Shown piece after piece: positions 5,653 through 12,224 of a DNA stretch of 21,570 bases. The position numbers were made by a program, and so were the translations under genes. The stretch covers positions 1-21,570 of the forward strand of contig JAEDJV010000028.1 in the NCBI GenBank assembly GCA_016296165.1. Direction: 5' to 3'. The notes under the pieces are model-generated. The model was not told the DNA's origin. It worked only from the letters and a program-made list of their open reading frames with translations, and searched no databases. Numbering within the stretch: position 1 is the stretch's first letter; each line of letters opens with the position of its first letter. The stretch is from Oscillospiraceae bacterium. GTDB taxonomy: Bacteria > Bacillota > Clostridia > Oscillospirales > Ruminococcaceae.

Positions 5653-6651
5653 TCACTTCATAGCTTCTTCTACAGCAACTGCGCAAGCAACTGTAGCGCC
5701 AACCATTGGGTTGTTACCCATACCGATGAGGCCCATCATTTCTACGTGAGCAGGAACTGATGAAGAACCGGCAAACTGAGCGTCGCTGTGCATTCTGCCC
5801 ATTGTATCTGTCATACCGTATGAAGCAGGACCTGCAGCCATGTTATCAGGGTGAAGTGTACGACCTGTACCGCCGCCTGAAGCAACTGAGAAGTACTTCT
5901 TGCCAGCGTCTGTTCTTTCCTTCTTGTAAGTACCTGCAACAGGGTGCTGGAATCTTGTTGGGTTTGTTGAGTTACCTGTGATAGAAACGTCAACGTTTTC
6001 CTTCCACATGATTGCAACGCCTTCTGTTACGTCGTTAGCACCGTAGCAGTTTACCTTTGCGCGGAGACCGTTTGAGTAAGCCTTGCGGAATACTTCCTTA
6101 ACTTCGCCAGTGTGATAGTCCATTTCTGTTTCAACATATGTGAAACCGTTGATTCTTGCGATAATCTGTGCAGCATCCTTTCCGAGACCGTTAAGGATTA
6201 CACGAAGAGGAGTCTTACGAACCTTGTTTGCCTTTTCTGCGATACCGATAGCACCTTCAGCAGCAGCGAATGATTCGTGACCTGCGAGGAATGCGAAGCA
6301 TTCTGTTTCTTCTTCGAGGAGCATCTTGCCGAGGTTACCATGACCAAGACCAACCTTTCTCTGGTCAGCAACTGAACCAGGGATACAGAAAGCCTGAAGA
6401 CCTTCACCGATAGCTGCAGCAGCATCAGCAGCCTTTGTGCAGCCCTTCTTGATTGCAATTGCGCAGCCTACTGTGTAAGCCCATTTTGCATTTTCAAAAC
6501 AGATTGGCTGAATGCCTTCTACTAACTTGTAGATATCGAGGCCCTTAGCCTTACATACATCAGCACACTCTTCAACAGAGTTGATGCCGTATTCTTTGAT
6601 TACAGCGAGAATCTGCTTCTCTCTTCTGTCATATGATTCAAATAAAGCCAT
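5653..6651 (-). CDS. GGGtGRT family protein of unknown function
   Basis: The protein carries the name-giving motif GGGTGRT at residues 259-265, inside a conserved Gly-rich segment. It is 332 residues with no signal peptide or membrane helix, so cytoplasmic. The N-terminal 130 residues are Ala- and Cys-rich (Cys at about 29, 33, 51, 63, 71, 89 and 118), which would suit metal or cluster binding, although this is not proven. The family is known mainly from anaerobes and its function has not been established to my knowledge. The gene follows the NifU-like gene by 14 bases, with a GGAGG ribosome binding site at about 6660-6664, and the two share one promoter and one terminator. Codon use looks strongly optimised (recurrent GCA, GGT, CTT), suggesting high expression. 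A role together with an Fe-S scaffold is likely but inferred. Confidence 0.92.
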   Translation of the reverse strand: MALFESYDRREKQILAVIKEYGINSVEECADVCKAKGLDIYKLVEGIQPICFENAKWAYTVGCAIAIKKGCTKAADAAAAIGEGLQAFCIPGSVADQRKVGLGHGNLGKMLLEEETECFAFLAGHESFAAAEGAIGIAEKANKVRKTPLRVILNGLGKDAAQIIARINGFTYVETEMDYHTGEVKEVFRKAYSNGLRAKVNCYGANDVTEGVAIMWKENVDVSITGNSTNPTRFQHPVAGTYKKERTDAGKKYFSVASGGGTGRTLHPDNMAAGPASYGMTDTMGRMHSDAQFAGSSSVPAHVEMMGLIGMGNNPMVGATVACAVAVEEAMK

Positions 6652-6665
6652 TGTTGAGTTCCTCC

Positions 6666-7358
6666 TTATTCTTTTCTTGGGTCAACGATCTTTACTGCAT
6701 CAGCAACTCTGCCGTACTGACCCTGAGCCTTTTCAAATGCTGTGTTAGCATCATCGCCGGCCTTGATGAAGTCCATCATCTTTCCGAAGTTTACAAACTT
6801 GTAACCGATGATTTCGTTGTCTTCGTTGAGAGCAAGACCTGTTACATAACCGTCTGTCATCTCAAGGTAACGAGGACCCTTAGCAAGTGTACCGTACATT
6901 GTACCAACCTGTGAACGAAGGCCCTTACCGAGGTCTTCAAGACCAGCACCGATTACGAGACCGTCTTCTGAGAAGGCACTCTGTGAACGACCGTAAACGA
7001 TCTGGAGGAAGAGTTCTCTCATAGCTGTATTGATTGCATCACAAACGAGGTCTGTGTTAAGAGCTTCGAGAATTGTTCTGCCTGGGAGGATTTCAGAAGC
7101 CATAGCTGCTGAATGTGTCATACCTGAACATCCGATTGTTTCAACGAGACATTCCTGAATAACGCCTTCCTTAACGTTAAGTGTGAGCTTACATGTACCC
7201 TGCTGTGGAGCACACCAGCCTACACCGTGTGTAAAACCGGAAATATCCTTAATTTCTTTTGCCTTTACCCATTTTGCTTCTTCAGGGATTGGAGCAGCAC
7301 CATGAGCAACGCCCTGTGCGATAGGGCACATTGTTTCAACTTCATGAGAATAATTCAT
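6666..7358 (-). CDS. NifU-like iron-sulfur cluster assembly scaffold protein
   Basis: The protein resembles the NifU N-terminal/IscU scaffold family, on which Fe-S clusters are built before transfer. The signature is IGCSGMTHSAAMASE (Cys 77), similar to the GC-x-x-x-x-x-S-x-S-M-x-x-E stretch of IscU. Other Cys residues that may act with it are 11, 49, 56, 70 and 106 (LVCDAI, at the position of the third IscU Cys). At 230 residues it is longer than IscU (about 130): it has an extra N-terminal segment and a C-terminal extension from about residue 125. There is no cysteine desulfurase gene nearby. It is the first gene of a two-gene operon with the GGGtGRT protein, and is preceded by a good promoter and AAAGGAG. 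The specific client is unknown. Confidence 0.88.
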   Translation of the reverse strand: MNYSHEVETMCPIAQGVAHGAAPIPEEAKWVKAKEIKDISGFTHGVGWCAPQQGTCKLTLNVKEGVIQECLVETIGCSGMTHSAAMASEILPGRTILEALNTDLVCDAINTAMRELFLQIVYGRSQSAFSEDGLVIGAGLEDLGKGLRSQVGTMYGTLAKGPRYLEMTDGYVTGLALNEDNEIIGYKFVNFGKMMDFIKAGDDANTAFEKAQGQYGRVADAVKIVDPRKE

Positions 7359-7408
7359 ATTCTTAAACTCCTTTCAGTATTATGCAGTTATTACGCATTA
7401 CAGTTTTT

Positions 7409-7437
7409 ATTATACTACAATATACGGTTTATTTCAA
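7409..7437 (-). promoter_or_regulatory. sigma-A promoter of the NifU-like/GGGtGRT operon
   Basis: On the - strand, TTGAAA (7432-7437) and TATAAT (7409-7414) are separated by 17 bp. The start codon is about 50 bases downstream. The leader contains a tandem 11-bp imperfect repeat (7376-7386 and 7387-7397). Confidence 0.85.
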
Positions 7438-7458
7438 GTATTTTTGCGCTTATTTTTC

Positions 7459-7487
7459 TTTACTTTTCAAACTTGTTCTGATATAAT
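7459..7487 (+). promoter_or_regulatory. promoter of the small secreted protein gene
   Basis: TTTACT (7459-7464) and TATAAT (7482-7487) with a 17-bp spacer lie about 40 bases before the ATG at 7528. The promoter is divergent from the NifU-like operon promoter and 21 bp away from it, so the two could influence each other. Confidence 0.72.
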
Positions 7488-7527
7488 ATACATTATATAA
7501 ATCTAATAGCAAAGGGGAATTTTATTT

Positions 7528-7959
7528 ATGAAAAATGTCATAATAATAGTTAGCCTTATTTCTGCTGCAATAATCAGTTTCGTATTAATTACTTCATACG
7601 CAAAAGAACAGAATATAGATTTAAAATATGAAAAATCAGACTATTCTGCTCCCGAGTATTATGATTTTGATCTGGAACTGCAGACTGAACCAAGTCAAAC
7701 AATGAATTTCTGGGATATGGTAGATGCTCTTAACACAACAACGGCGGAAACTTTAATAGTTACAGACGATGAAGGAAACATTGTTACAGACGAAGAAGGA
7801 AATCCGGTCACAGAGCTTCCCGATCCATCTGTAACTGAAGTACCTGGAGAAGAAATAATTCAGGAAAATACAACAGACGTTCCAAATGAAAGTACTGAAG
7901 CGAATACGGTAGAATTAAAAGAATCAGATAAACCACAGGGTTTATTCATTCCACAGTAG
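7528..7959 (+). CDS. small secreted or membrane-anchored acidic protein (143 aa)
   Basis: I do not recognise a family. Residues 1-24 form one hydrophobic helix (VIIIVSLISAAIISFVLI) with a weakly basic start, so the protein is exported, either anchored by this helix or cleaved after it. The rest is strongly acidic and Thr/Pro-rich with no cysteines, probably disordered. A short duplication is visible: VTDDEGNIVT followed directly by VTDEEGNPVT (sharing one VT). Such V-T-D-x-x-G-x-x-V-T segments also occur in linkers of secreted proteins of Clostridia. AAGGGGAA at about 7511-7518 supports the start. It is a single-gene unit with its own promoter and a terminator 22 bases after the stop. A cell-envelope linker or spacer role is possible, but there is no direct evidence. 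Confidence 0.75.
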   Translation: MKNVIIIVSLISAAIISFVLITSYAKEQNIDLKYEKSDYSAPEYYDFDLELQTEPSQTMNFWDMVDALNTTTAETLIVTDDEGNIVTDEEGNPVTELPDPSVTEVPGEEIIQENTTDVPNESTEANTVELKESDKPQGLFIPQ

Positions 7960-7981
7960 TTTTATAAATTCAACAAAAATA

Positions 7982-8013
7982 AAAGACGTATCGGATTGTT
8001 TCGATACGTCTTT
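7982..8013. terminator. bidirectional terminator between convergent genes
   Basis: Perfect 12-bp arms (7982-7993 and 8002-8013) enclose an eight-base loop. The right arm ends in TTT followed by ATTGTAT; the left is preceded by an A-rich run (AAAAATAAAA), giving T residues on the - strand. It lies between the + gene ending at 7959 and the - gene ending at 8095, so it can serve both. Confidence 0.88.
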
Positions 8014-8094
8014 ATTGTATAGTGAAAGAAAAATCTGTCTGTTCTCTCACTGTAATTATTCAGTTTAATAAATATACGGCTTAATCAAAAGTAA

Positions 8095-8580
8095 TTATTC
8101 TGTATCTTCAGAGTTATTTCTTCCGCCGTTCTTTACTCTGTTAATTGCCTGAGATGTTCTCTTAACGTCCTGAAGACCTCTTGTGAAATAAAGTTCAGCA
8201 TCATGAAGCATATTATCTACATAATTACTTGTAGCATTTTTGATTTCCTTAGATCTGGCCTGAGCCTGATTGAGAATATCCACAGCTCTCGCTTTTGCTT
8301 CCTTAACAATGGTGTCACTTGCTACAAGAGCCTTTGCCCTTTCTTCAGCTCGCTGTACTATCTGTTCAGCTTTCTGTTCCGCTTCCTTTAAGATTCTCTC
8401 ACAGTCAAAATCAATAAGCTTTGCACGTTTAATCTCCTGAGGAATGTTGAGTCTGATATCATCAATAAGGTCTTTCAGACGTTCACCATCCATAACCACC
8501 TTGTTCTGTGCAAATGGAACTCCTGGTGATTTTTCAAGTAATTCATCCATCTGTTCAAGTATCTCATCAATATTGTTCAT
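8095..8580 (-). CDS. coiled-coil protein of the ATP-synthase-subunit-b/H-like type, downstream of coaD
   Basis: The 161-residue protein is soluble and mostly one long charged helix. Residues 60-125 have a regular coiled-coil pattern rich in Ala, Glu, Lys and Arg (AEQKAEQIVQRAEERAKAL), the kind that automated annotation often calls an ATPase or a V-type ATPase subunit H. No nucleotide-binding motif is present, so an enzymatic role is unlikely. The N-terminus (IDEILEQMDELLEKSPGVPF, then a DGERLKDLIDDIRLNIP segment) is typical of proteins found next to coaD in Clostridia, where the role is unknown; DivIVA-like scaffolding has been suggested by similarity of form. The start is ATG 8580, three codons after an in-frame TAA. 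Its ribosome binding site is weak (AAGAAG). Last gene of the rsmD-coaD unit. Confidence 0.8.
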   Translation of the reverse strand: MNNIDEILEQMDELLEKSPGVPFAQNKVVMDGERLKDLIDDIRLNIPQEIKRAKLIDFDCERILKEAEQKAEQIVQRAEERAKALVASDTIVKEAKARAVDILNQAQARSKEIKNATSNYVDNMLHDAELYFTRGLQDVKRTSQAINRVKNGGRNNSEDTE

Positions 8581-8647
8581 AACTTCTTAGCCCGCGTATA
8601 TATCCCGCAAGGCATTCTCCTTTCACGAAAATCAAAATTTTACAAAA

Positions 8648-9136
8648 CTAATTTGCTTTTGCTATTCTTGAAACTATCAAATCACGAATGGATTCGGGAA
8701 CAAAACTGCTTATATCTCCGCCAAAACTTGCAATCTGCTTAACCACACTCGAGCTAAGATACATGTTTTCTGTACTTGTTGTAAGAAAAACCGTTTCAGC
8801 CTCAGGGTAAAGTTTTTTATTTGCAAGTGCCATCTGAAACTCATATTCAAAGTCACTAACAGCGCGAAGACCTTTAACAATAGCACATGCACCAACATCA
8901 CGTACATAATCAGCCAGAAGACCATCAAGAATATCTATAACGACATTGTCCATACCGGCAGTAACATCCATGATCATTTTTATACGTTCAGTAGGAGTAA
9001 AAAGAGGCTGCTTAGCCAGGTTAGTAGAGACGAGAATGATTACCTTGTCAAAAAGCTTGGAAGCACGGTTAAAGATGTCTATATGACCGAATGTAACCGG
9101 ATCAAAGCTTCCGGGACAAACTGCTACCCTTCGCAC
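8648..9136 (-). CDS. coaD: phosphopantetheine adenylyltransferase
   Basis: CoaD transfers AMP from ATP to 4'-phosphopantetheine, the fourth and penultimate step of coenzyme A synthesis, in the cytoplasm. The nucleotidyltransferase signature is complete: CPGSFDP near the N-terminus, then T-x-GH (VTFGH) binding ATP, KGLRAVSDFEYEFQMA in the middle, and the C-terminal SSSVVKQIA. Length (162 residues) matches the family. The start is set at GTG 9136, giving MRRVAVCPGS as in other CoaD proteins. It has AGAGGTG (9146-9152) nine bases upstream. A GTG at 9148 would add four residues but has almost no ribosome binding site. The gene follows rsmD by 27 bases, a very common order in Firmicutes. Confidence 0.96.
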   Translation of the reverse strand: MRRVAVCPGSFDPVTFGHIDIFNRASKLFDKVIILVSTNLAKQPLFTPTERIKMIMDVTAGMDNVVIDILDGLLADYVRDVGACAIVKGLRAVSDFEYEFQMALANKKLYPEAETVFLTTSTENMYLSSSVVKQIASFGGDISSFVPESIRDLIVSRIAKAN

Positions 9137-9163
9137 CTTATTAAACACCTCTTATCTTAGAAT

Positions 9164-9712
9164 TCAATCCTGTATATCATCAATGATAAACTGACTAATT
9201 TCTATTTTACCATATTTATATTTCTTTTTCAAGTACATTCCACCAATTTTCTCTGGAAGTTCTAATCTTTGCTCATGCTCACATATTACACGGCCGCCTT
9301 CATTAAGATGACCTTCAAGAAGAGGAAGAACCTGTTCAAGAATGCCTTTGTTATATGGCGGATCGAGAAATACCAGATCATACTTTCCGGTATCAGACTT
9401 GAGAAAATCAATTGAATCCATGAAAACCACCCTGCTCTGGTCCTGAAACTCAGCAGTTTCAATGTTTTCTGTAATAATATTTATTGAGGATTTTGATTTG
9501 TCTACAAAAACAGCTTTTGCAGCTCCGCGGCTTAGTGCTTCTATGCCAAGTTGTCCGCTGCCTGCAAAAAGATCAAGTACGAACGCGCCTGGTATCTGAA
9601 ACTGTACGGCAGAAAAAATTGCTTCCTTTACTTTATCAGTTGTTGGTCTTACGTCATTTCCTTCAAGTGTTCTGAGTTTTCTGCCTCTTGCTGTACCGGT
9701 AATAATACGCAT
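9164..9712 (-). CDS. rsmD: 16S rRNA (guanine(966)-N(2))-methyltransferase
   Basis: RsmD methylates the exocyclic amine of G966 (E. coli numbering) in 16S rRNA during 30S assembly, using S-adenosylmethionine. Features seen: MRIITGTARGRKL at the N-terminus, RPTTDKVKEAIF, the SAM-binding motif LDLFAGSGQLGIEALSRGA (about residues 46-64), and the catalytic DPPY (about 116-119) of N-methyltransferases. Length (182 residues) is as expected. A GGAGAGA ribosome binding site supports the start. It leads the rsmD-coaD-coiled-coil unit behind its own promoter, so it may be partly independent of uvrC 84 bases upstream. Confidence 0.96.
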   Translation of the reverse strand: MRIITGTARGRKLRTLEGNDVRPTTDKVKEAIFSAVQFQIPGAFVLDLFAGSGQLGIEALSRGAAKAVFVDKSKSSINIITENIETAEFQDQSRVVFMDSIDFLKSDTGKYDLVFLDPPYNKGILEQVLPLLEGHLNEGGRVICEHEQRLELPEKIGGMYLKKKYKYGKIEISQFIIDDIQD

Positions 9713-9746
9713 ATCTTCTCTCCTTAAAAATTTTTCAACAAAAGAT

Positions 9747-9775
9747 ATTATACATCATTTTCATGATTTTGTCTA
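9747..9775 (-). promoter_or_regulatory. promoter of rsmD-coaD unit
   Basis: On the - strand, TAGACA (9770-9775, five of six consensus bases) and TATAAT (9747-9752) are 17 bp apart, in the 83-bp gap between uvrC and rsmD. The spacer contains a short ATCAT/ATGAT inverted repeat. Confidence 0.8.
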
Positions 9776-9795
9776 TATCAAGATAAAAAATTTAA

Positions 9796-11622
9796 TTACT
9801 GGTTAAGTTTCTGTAAAAGTTCAGAAGCCGTAGATTCTGAAATTCCTGCAACTGAACTTATCTTCTCAGGTGTTGACTCGCTTATCGCTGAAACAGTCTT
9901 AAAATAGCTCAGAAGCTTTGCAGCTTTTTTCTCTCCTATTCCTTTTACTGAAGTAAGTCTGCTGTCAAAAGCGATCTTCGAGTGAAGTTTTTTCTGATAA
10001 GTTATTGCTACACGATGCATTTCATCCTGTATAGAAGTAATAAGTGTAAATGCAGCCTTAAGACTTGAAACAGATATTTCTTCTCCACCGGTTGAAATAG
10101 CCCTTGTTCTGTGCTTATTATCCTTAACAATTCCAAATACCGGAACATCTATCCCCATCATTCTCAGATACGGTTCAACAGCATTTACCTGCCCCTTTCC
10201 ACCGTCAAGAAATATCAGATCCGGTTTTCTTCTGAACCCTTCATCCTCTTCATTTTCATCAAGAAATCTCCTGAATCTTCTTTCGAGAACTTCATGCATG
10301 CATGCATAATCATTCTGTACAGCCACAGTTTTTATCGAAAATTTCTTATACATCTTTTTCAGAGGCCGTCCGTTTTCAAATACAACCATACTTGCACACA
10401 TTGAAGATGAACCAAGATTTGAAATATCATATGCCTCAATGTATTCCGGCGGTTTCTGTAATCCAAGCAGTTTTGAAAGCTGCTCTAATGCAATCAGCTC
10501 CCTGCCGGTTCTGCCTGACCTTACTGATAAAAATTCACTCGCATTGTTTCTCGCAAGCATGATATACTTCATCATATTTCCTTTTTGTCTGTAAAGAATA
10601 TGAACAGCATGTCCCGACTGTTCCCTGAGCAGCTCAGAAATCATCGACGCATCTTCTGTTTCATATTCGGTAAAAATATTTTTCGGAATATCATGGCCTG
10701 AAGAATAATACTGAACAATAAAATCAGTATAAAGTGTCCCGTCGTTATCTGCACCCTCAAAAAAATATGAATTCTTGTCAACAAGCTTACCGTTTCTGTA
10801 AACAATTACTGAAACACAGGTTCCAAGAGGATTGCTCACCGAGGCTATAATATCTGTATTTTCAATATCTGAATCAATTATCTTCTGTGTTTCTGACGCT
10901 TTTGTAATTGAGGATATACGGTCACGAAGCTGTGCTGCTCTTTCAAAATCAAGGTTTTCTGCTGCTGCTTCCATCTCTGCACGAAGTTTATCTACAGATT
11001 CTTTACTCCCGGTTCTGATATAGTCAACAGCTTGTCTGACTATATCAGAATAATCTTCTTCAGAAATTTTCCCCATACATACACCCATGCACTGCTTTAT
11101 ATGGTAATTTAGACACGGGCGTTTATTTGCAGCCGTCGTACACGGAAATTTTTTATGACATACCGGCAGCATAAACACCTTATTTACCTCTGCCACAGTC
11201 TGTTTTGTTACACCGGGACTTGTATATGGACCAAGCGTGATTCCGCCGTCAACAACTCTTTTTTCAGCTGTTATCTTTGGATATCTGTCACCTGATATAT
11301 GGATATAGTGATAGCCTTTATCGTCTTTTAACAGAATATTGTACTTTGGCTTATGTTGTTTGATCAGACTGCATTCGAGTACGAGCGCTTCATATTCGGT
11401 ATCAGTTACTATGAAGTCATAATCATAGACATTTTCAACCATCTTTGCTACCTTAGGCGTATGGTCCGCTGACATTCTGAAGTAACTTGTTACTCTGTTT
11501 TTCAGATTTTTAGCTTTTCCGATGTAAATAATCTGACCGTCTTTGTTTTTCATCTTATATACACCCGGAAAATCCGTAAGCTTTGAGGTTTTTTCCCTCA
11601 GATATGGTAATCGTTCATTCAT
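9796..11622 (-). CDS. uvrC: excinuclease ABC subunit C
   Basis: UvrC makes the two incisions in nucleotide excision repair after UvrA/UvrB find the lesion. Domains in order: GIY-YIG endonuclease (about residues 15-95: FPGVYKMK, IIYIGKAKNLKNRV) for the 3' cut; a Cys-rich segment (about 150-185, with CHKKFPC and CLNYHIKQCMGVC) corresponding to the region that binds a 4Fe-4S cluster in E. coli UvrC; a UVR motif (about 205-240: NLDFERAAQLRD) that binds UvrB; the RNase H-like nuclease (about 370-545: YDISNLG, FLDGGKGQ) for the 5' cut; and tandem helix-hairpin-helix motifs at the C-terminus (SVKGIGEKKAAKLL, SSVAGISESTASELL). Length (608 residues) is normal. The start codon overlaps the stop of the CYTH gene (ATGA), so it is translationally coupled; its own ribosome binding site is weak. 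Confidence 0.98.
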   Translation of the reverse strand: MNERLPYLREKTSKLTDFPGVYKMKNKDGQIIYIGKAKNLKNRVTSYFRMSADHTPKVAKMVENVYDYDFIVTDTEYEALVLECSLIKQHKPKYNILLKDDKGYHYIHISGDRYPKITAEKRVVDGGITLGPYTSPGVTKQTVAEVNKVFMLPVCHKKFPCTTAANKRPCLNYHIKQCMGVCMGKISEEDYSDIVRQAVDYIRTGSKESVDKLRAEMEAAAENLDFERAAQLRDRISSITKASETQKIIDSDIENTDIIASVSNPLGTCVSVIVYRNGKLVDKNSYFFEGADNDGTLYTDFIVQYYSSGHDIPKNIFTEYETEDASMISELLREQSGHAVHILYRQKGNMMKYIMLARNNASEFLSVRSGRTGRELIALEQLSKLLGLQKPPEYIEAYDISNLGSSSMCASMVVFENGRPLKKMYKKFSIKTVAVQNDYACMHEVLERRFRRFLDENEEDEGFRRKPDLIFLDGGKGQVNAVEPYLRMMGIDVPVFGIVKDNKHRTRAISTGGEEISVSSLKAAFTLITSIQDEMHRVAITYQKKLHSKIAFDSRLTSVKGIGEKKAAKLLSYFKTVSAISESTPEKISSVAGISESTASELLQKLNQ

Positions 11623-12185
11623 AGCTTTATCTCTGACTTTGCAAGGAAAAATCTTCTGGCCTTTCCTCCTGTTTTATTTTTATACTCGAGCAGTTCCAGC
11701 TTTTCGACAAGAAGTTTCGTTCCTTTTTTTCCGTTTTCTGTGAATTCCATCTCTATCTCGTAATCGCATTTTCCGAGATAACAGTTTACATCAAAATCAA
11801 TTGAAAGAGATTCACATGGTTTTATGCTATATCTCCTGGTTACAAGGTTCCCCTGAAGTGTAAACGGAATCCATGCAAATTTACCACTCTCAAGCGTTAT
11901 ATCACTTCTCAAAGAATCAATTTTACGGCTTGTTTCCGTGCAGGTTGAAAAATCATCACCTGTAAGCAATTGTGATTCCTTAAGTTCAAGTTTCAGATCA
12001 TCCTCAGTCTGGCGGATCCTGAGCGTGGTATACCTTGAAAGCAGGTACTCATCATCCGTATCATAATAATAATTGATCTGCACTTTTTCTTTTGCCTGTG
12101 ACTCCGGATACAAACTTTTTACCAGTTCCAGTATCTCATAAAACTTCTTTTTATCAACAAGAAATTTATATTCTGTTTCCTGCAT
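11619..12185 (-). CDS. CYTH domain protein (triphosphate tunnel metalloenzyme family)
   Basis: The N-terminal E-x-E-x-K-type signature is present as ETEYKFLV (residues 3-10), followed by YYYDTDD, LRIR, LKLELKES and, late in the protein, YEIEMEF. These are the strands of the eight-stranded tunnel that binds triphosphates and divalent metal. Family members hydrolyse inorganic triphosphate or thiamine triphosphate, or make cyclic AMP; which applies here cannot be read from the sequence. At 188 residues it is a stand-alone CYTH domain without a CHAD domain. AAGGGAG ten bases before the ATG supports the start. It overlaps uvrC by four bases and follows the transglutaminase gene by 39 bases. Confidence 0.88.
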   Translation of the reverse strand: MQETEYKFLVDKKKFYEILELVKSLYPESQAKEKVQINYYYDTDDEYLLSRYTTLRIRQTEDDLKLELKESQLLTGDDFSTCTETSRKIDSLRSDITLESGKFAWIPFTLQGNLVTRRYSIKPCESLSIDFDVNCYLGKCDYEIEMEFTENGKKGTKLLVEKLELLEYKNKTGGKARRFFLAKSEIKL

Positions 12186-12224
12186 ATTTCACTACTCCCT
12201 TAATTCATATTTCTGTATCAGTCA

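Noticed and set aside
8021..8051. Imperfect AGTGAAAGA / TCTCTCACT inverted repeat after the 7982-8013 terminator
   Set aside because: One mismatch, long loop and no T-tract on either strand; the adjacent terminator already serves both genes.
8577..8615. 12-codon upstream frame (MPCGIYTRAKKL) whose TGA overlaps the ATG of the coiled-coil gene
   Set aside because: A GGAG lies directly before its ATG, but the spacing is one base, too short for initiation. Length and coupling alone do not make a case for a leader peptide.
9136..9148. Upstream GTG start for coaD at 9148
   Set aside because: The ribosome binding site AGAGGTG overlaps that codon and fits GTG 9136 with nine-base spacing; the CoaD family begins close to the CPGSFDP motif.
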